Below, piece by piece: positions 42,016-43,468 of a DNA stretch of 43,468 nucleotides. Numbering within the stretch: position 1 is the stretch's first letter; each line of letters opens with the position of its first letter. The DNA is from a virus, in IMG/VR virus record IMGVR_UViG_3300044715_000224, positions 1 through 43,468 of that record; one strand, given 5' to 3'. Both the position numbers and the translations under genes were made by a program. A model generated the notes under the pieces. That model searched no databases. It was not told the DNA's origin and saw only the letters and a list, made by a program, of their open reading frames with translations.

Positions 42016-42706
42016 TGTAGATGTTTATATAGATGACATATCTTTTCCGACAGCAAAAATTAGACCACTAGAACTTCAAAGAGAATGGATGCATTCATAT
42101 GTTTATAACTGCTACCCAATAGCAATGGCAAATACTTTTGGATATGGTATTTATTTTGAACACGACATATCTTTTATTTGGGATGGCTCTAAAGATGACG
42201 GAGCAGTTGGTATTATTGGTAAAGAAAATATTTGGGTTGGTAGAGGAGAAGGAACGGCAAGCTTTGCCACCAATTTAATATTTAAAACTGATGAAAACAC
42301 TAGTATGCTCACAATGCCAGTTCCAAATGAATATTTAGATGGAGCACAAGTTTTAAGTACAATATTGTCTACATCAGTATTTACTGGTACATTTACTATT
42401 GTTTGGAAACTTGATACTCCCAACAAAGAATATTTTGTTCCAGCTGGAACAAATATAGCATGTGTACTTCCAATATCGATTGGATCAATCCAGGGCTCAA
42501 TTTTTAATATTAAGAATTCTAAATGGCCATTTGAAAAAATTCAAGATAGTGAAGAATACATGAGCTATTTAAAAGAAAAAAATTCTGAAGGCATTAGGCC
42601 CAGAATGTATAAAAAGGGAATTGATCATACAGGCAAAATAATTGGTAAACATGAAGTAGATAAAATAATTTTAAACGTGAACTATGAAAATGAACAGGAA
42701 AATTAA
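42008..42706 (+). CDS. DUF6065-like protein
   Basis: A 232-residue protein that starts eight bases inside the end of the nuclease-like gene. It reads DDISFPTAKIRPLELQREWM, then NCYPIAMANTFGYGIYFEHD, and FIWDGSKDDGAVGI, IWVGRGEGTASF. R-x-W-M...C-x-P...A-N-x-x-G-x-x-I is the conserved opening of DUF6065. The rest is beta-rich (TFTIVWKLDTPNKEYFVPAGTNIACVLPIS) with a charged, lysine-rich C-terminus. The family function is not established. Its place beside dioxygenase 5 suggests a joint role, but this is inference. Confidence 0.5.
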   Translation: MHNVDVYIDDISFPTAKIRPLELQREWMHSYVYNCYPIAMANTFGYGIYFEHDISFIWDGSKDDGAVGIIGKENIWVGRGEGTASFATNLIFKTDENTSMLTMPVPNEYLDGAQVLSTILSTSVFTGTFTIVWKLDTPNKEYFVPAGTNIACVLPISIGSIQGSIFNIKNSKWPFEKIQDSEEYMSYLKEKNSEGIRPRMYKKGIDHTGKIIGKHEVDKIILNVNYENEQEN

Positions 42707-42811
42707 ATGAAAATATTTTTACTAGGATTGATGGCGGGTCTATCAATTGGATACCCGCTTGGGTTATTTATAGATCAAATAGACAAAAGGATAAAAAATA
42801 ATGGAAGATAA
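42707..42811 (+). CDS. 34-residue single-pass membrane protein
   Basis: MKIFLLGLMAGLSIGYPLGL with FIDQIDKRIKNNGR after it: one hydrophobic helix (residues about 2-22) and a basic tail. It starts right after the previous stop and overlaps the next gene by 11 bases. Too short for typical holins, but small holin-like or membrane-anchor peptides have this form. No further call is possible. Confidence 0.6.
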   Translation: MKIFLLGLMAGLSIGYPLGLFIDQIDKRIKNNGR

Positions 42812-43133
42812 AAATACACTACAGCTTATTAGCGATATCACAGAGTTTAATGATCTGCATGAGTTTATGCATGATGAGCACCTAGACAAAGCTTTGGCTA
42901 TCGTTGTAAAGCTTCTAATGAATCCTGATGTTCCTTCTGCAAAAGCCCCGCATTTAATTATGGAACTTCAAGCAATGTCCACCAAGTTTGCCGTGCTTGC
43001 TTCTGTATATTCTACAATTGCTAAGGACAAAGCTGGAACGGTTAATAATAATAAGAAAAATATTTACTATTCGGTAAAGGAGTCCATAGACAAACTCGTA
43101 GATGCACTTAAGTATGTGGTTAGGTATAACTAA
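42801..43133 (+). CDS. 110-residue helical protein, function unknown
   Basis: Starts at ATG 42801 within the end of the membrane peptide gene; its stop overlaps the next start (TAATG). It is nearly all helical: NTLQLISDITEFNDLHEFMH, DEHLDKALAIVVKLLM, then PHLIMELQAMSTKFAVLASV and a last helix VKESIDKLVDALKYVVRY. No cysteine motif, signal or catalytic pattern. Similar in composition to small phage proteins that lie between replication and lysis regions. Not recognised. Confidence 0.6.
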   Translation: MEDKNTLQLISDITEFNDLHEFMHDEHLDKALAIVVKLLMNPDVPSAKAPHLIMELQAMSTKFAVLASVYSTIAKDKAGTVNNNKKNIYYSVKESIDKLVDALKYVVRYN

Positions 43134-43468
43134 TGATTCAAAAAAGAATTATGCTGGTGTTTATTTTTATTGGTTCAGCAATAGGATTGTTTGTTTTAAA
43201 TTCTAATCAACCAGAGTGCATTAATCTATACGTAGACTACGGAAATAATTCTACAGTAGAAAAGAAATGCGTCAGTGCCAGTGGTAAAGTTAATTCTTTA
43301 GATCTATTAAAGACACATGGGTATAATATAGAGGGAACAGTAAAGTATGGAAATGCTGTTGTCTGCAGAGTAAATAATTTTCCCAACAACAGTGTTGAAA
43401 AATGCCAAGACATGCCACCAGAAAATGCATATTGGGCCGTGTTAGTAAAAAAGAATCAGGCCTTGCCA
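43133..43468 (+). CDS. Membrane-anchored DUF4430-like extracellular protein (3' end outside window)
   Basis: The first 112 residues of an open frame cut by the window end. MIQKRIMLVFIFIGSAIGLF is a signal/anchor helix after a short basic N-terminus. The rest is predicted outside the cell: four cysteines at 29, 46, 78 and 91 could form two disulfides; SLDLLKTHGYNIEG, AVVCRVNNFP and PPENAYWAVLV form the L-L...G-Y...C-R-x-N/D-x-x-P...P-P-x-x-A-Y-W pattern of DUF4430-like (transcobalamin C-terminal-like) domains found in secreted actinobacterial proteins. A phage copy could act at the host surface or in the virion. The domain call is by pattern. Confidence 0.6.
   Translation, partial: MIQKRIMLVFIFIGSAIGLFVLNSNQPECINLYVDYGNNSTVEKKCVSASGKVNSLDLLKTHGYNIEGTVKYGNAVVCRVNNFPNNSVEKCQDMPPENAYWAVLVKKNQALP

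Noticed and set aside
1-43468. CRISPR arrays, tRNA genes, insertion sequences, integrase and attachment sites
   Set aside because: Looked for and not seen: gaps between genes are too short for arrays or tRNAs, no spaced direct repeats stand out, and no recombinase or transposase motif was found.

Overview
This is an A+T-rich stretch of a tailed-phage genome (Caudoviricetes, siphovirus-like). Every gene lies on the + strand, genes are tightly packed with ATGA or TAATG junctions, and no gap between genes exceeds about 150 bases. The order portal, protease, HK97-fold capsid, connectors, tail tube, frameshifted chaperones, very long tape measure and tail tip is diagnostic of a siphovirus. No terminase, endolysin, holin, integrase or tRNA was recognised, so the genome continues beyond both ends. 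The host is probably an actinobacterium, possibly an A+T-rich aquatic one. This rests on leaderless-looking promoters, frequent TTG starts and a secreted DUF4430-like protein; it is an inference, not a demonstration.

Layout. 1-2579: four consecutive 2-oxoglutarate/Fe(II) dioxygenases (the first is cut by the window edge). 2600-5521: a collagen-like fibre with a C-terminal S74 chaperone/autoprotease, then a protein with two LamG-like domains. 5603-9984: a small unknown protein, portal, protease with a fused (probably also separately translated) scaffold, and major capsid protein. 10084-14035: head-tail connectors, tail terminator and major tail protein. 14148-22295: tail assembly chaperones joined by a -1 frameshift, and a 2493-residue tape measure. 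22295-30442: tail tip, hub and fibre proteins, including a second S74 fibre. 30529-40860: replication and recombination genes (metallophosphoesterase, small zinc proteins, DnaB-like helicase, DnaG-like primase, zinc-containing ssDNA-binding protein, DnaE-like polymerase, RecA). 40861-43468: a fifth dioxygenase, a PD-(D/E)XK-like nuclease candidate, a DUF6065-like protein, a tiny membrane protein and a membrane-anchored DUF4430-like protein cut by the window end.

How it may work together. The main hypothesis is that the dioxygenase array next to the collagen-like fibre is a virion-protein hydroxylation module: prolyl-4-hydroxylase-type enzymes would modify Gly-X-Y repeats or other residues of the fibre before the S74 domain releases the folded trimer. 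All five enzymes keep HxD...H and a basic residue ten positions after the distal histidine, so all look active.

Expression also shows structure. Capsid, major tail protein and ssDNA-binding protein use CGT/CGC arginine codons while most neighbours use AGA, and these three genes are each followed by a strong intrinsic terminator and a fresh promoter. Promoters resemble TTGnnn-N16/17-TGnTAyAnT. Several genes have a -10 box only 6-7 bases before the ATG and no Shine-Dalgarno site, which predicts leaderless mRNAs.
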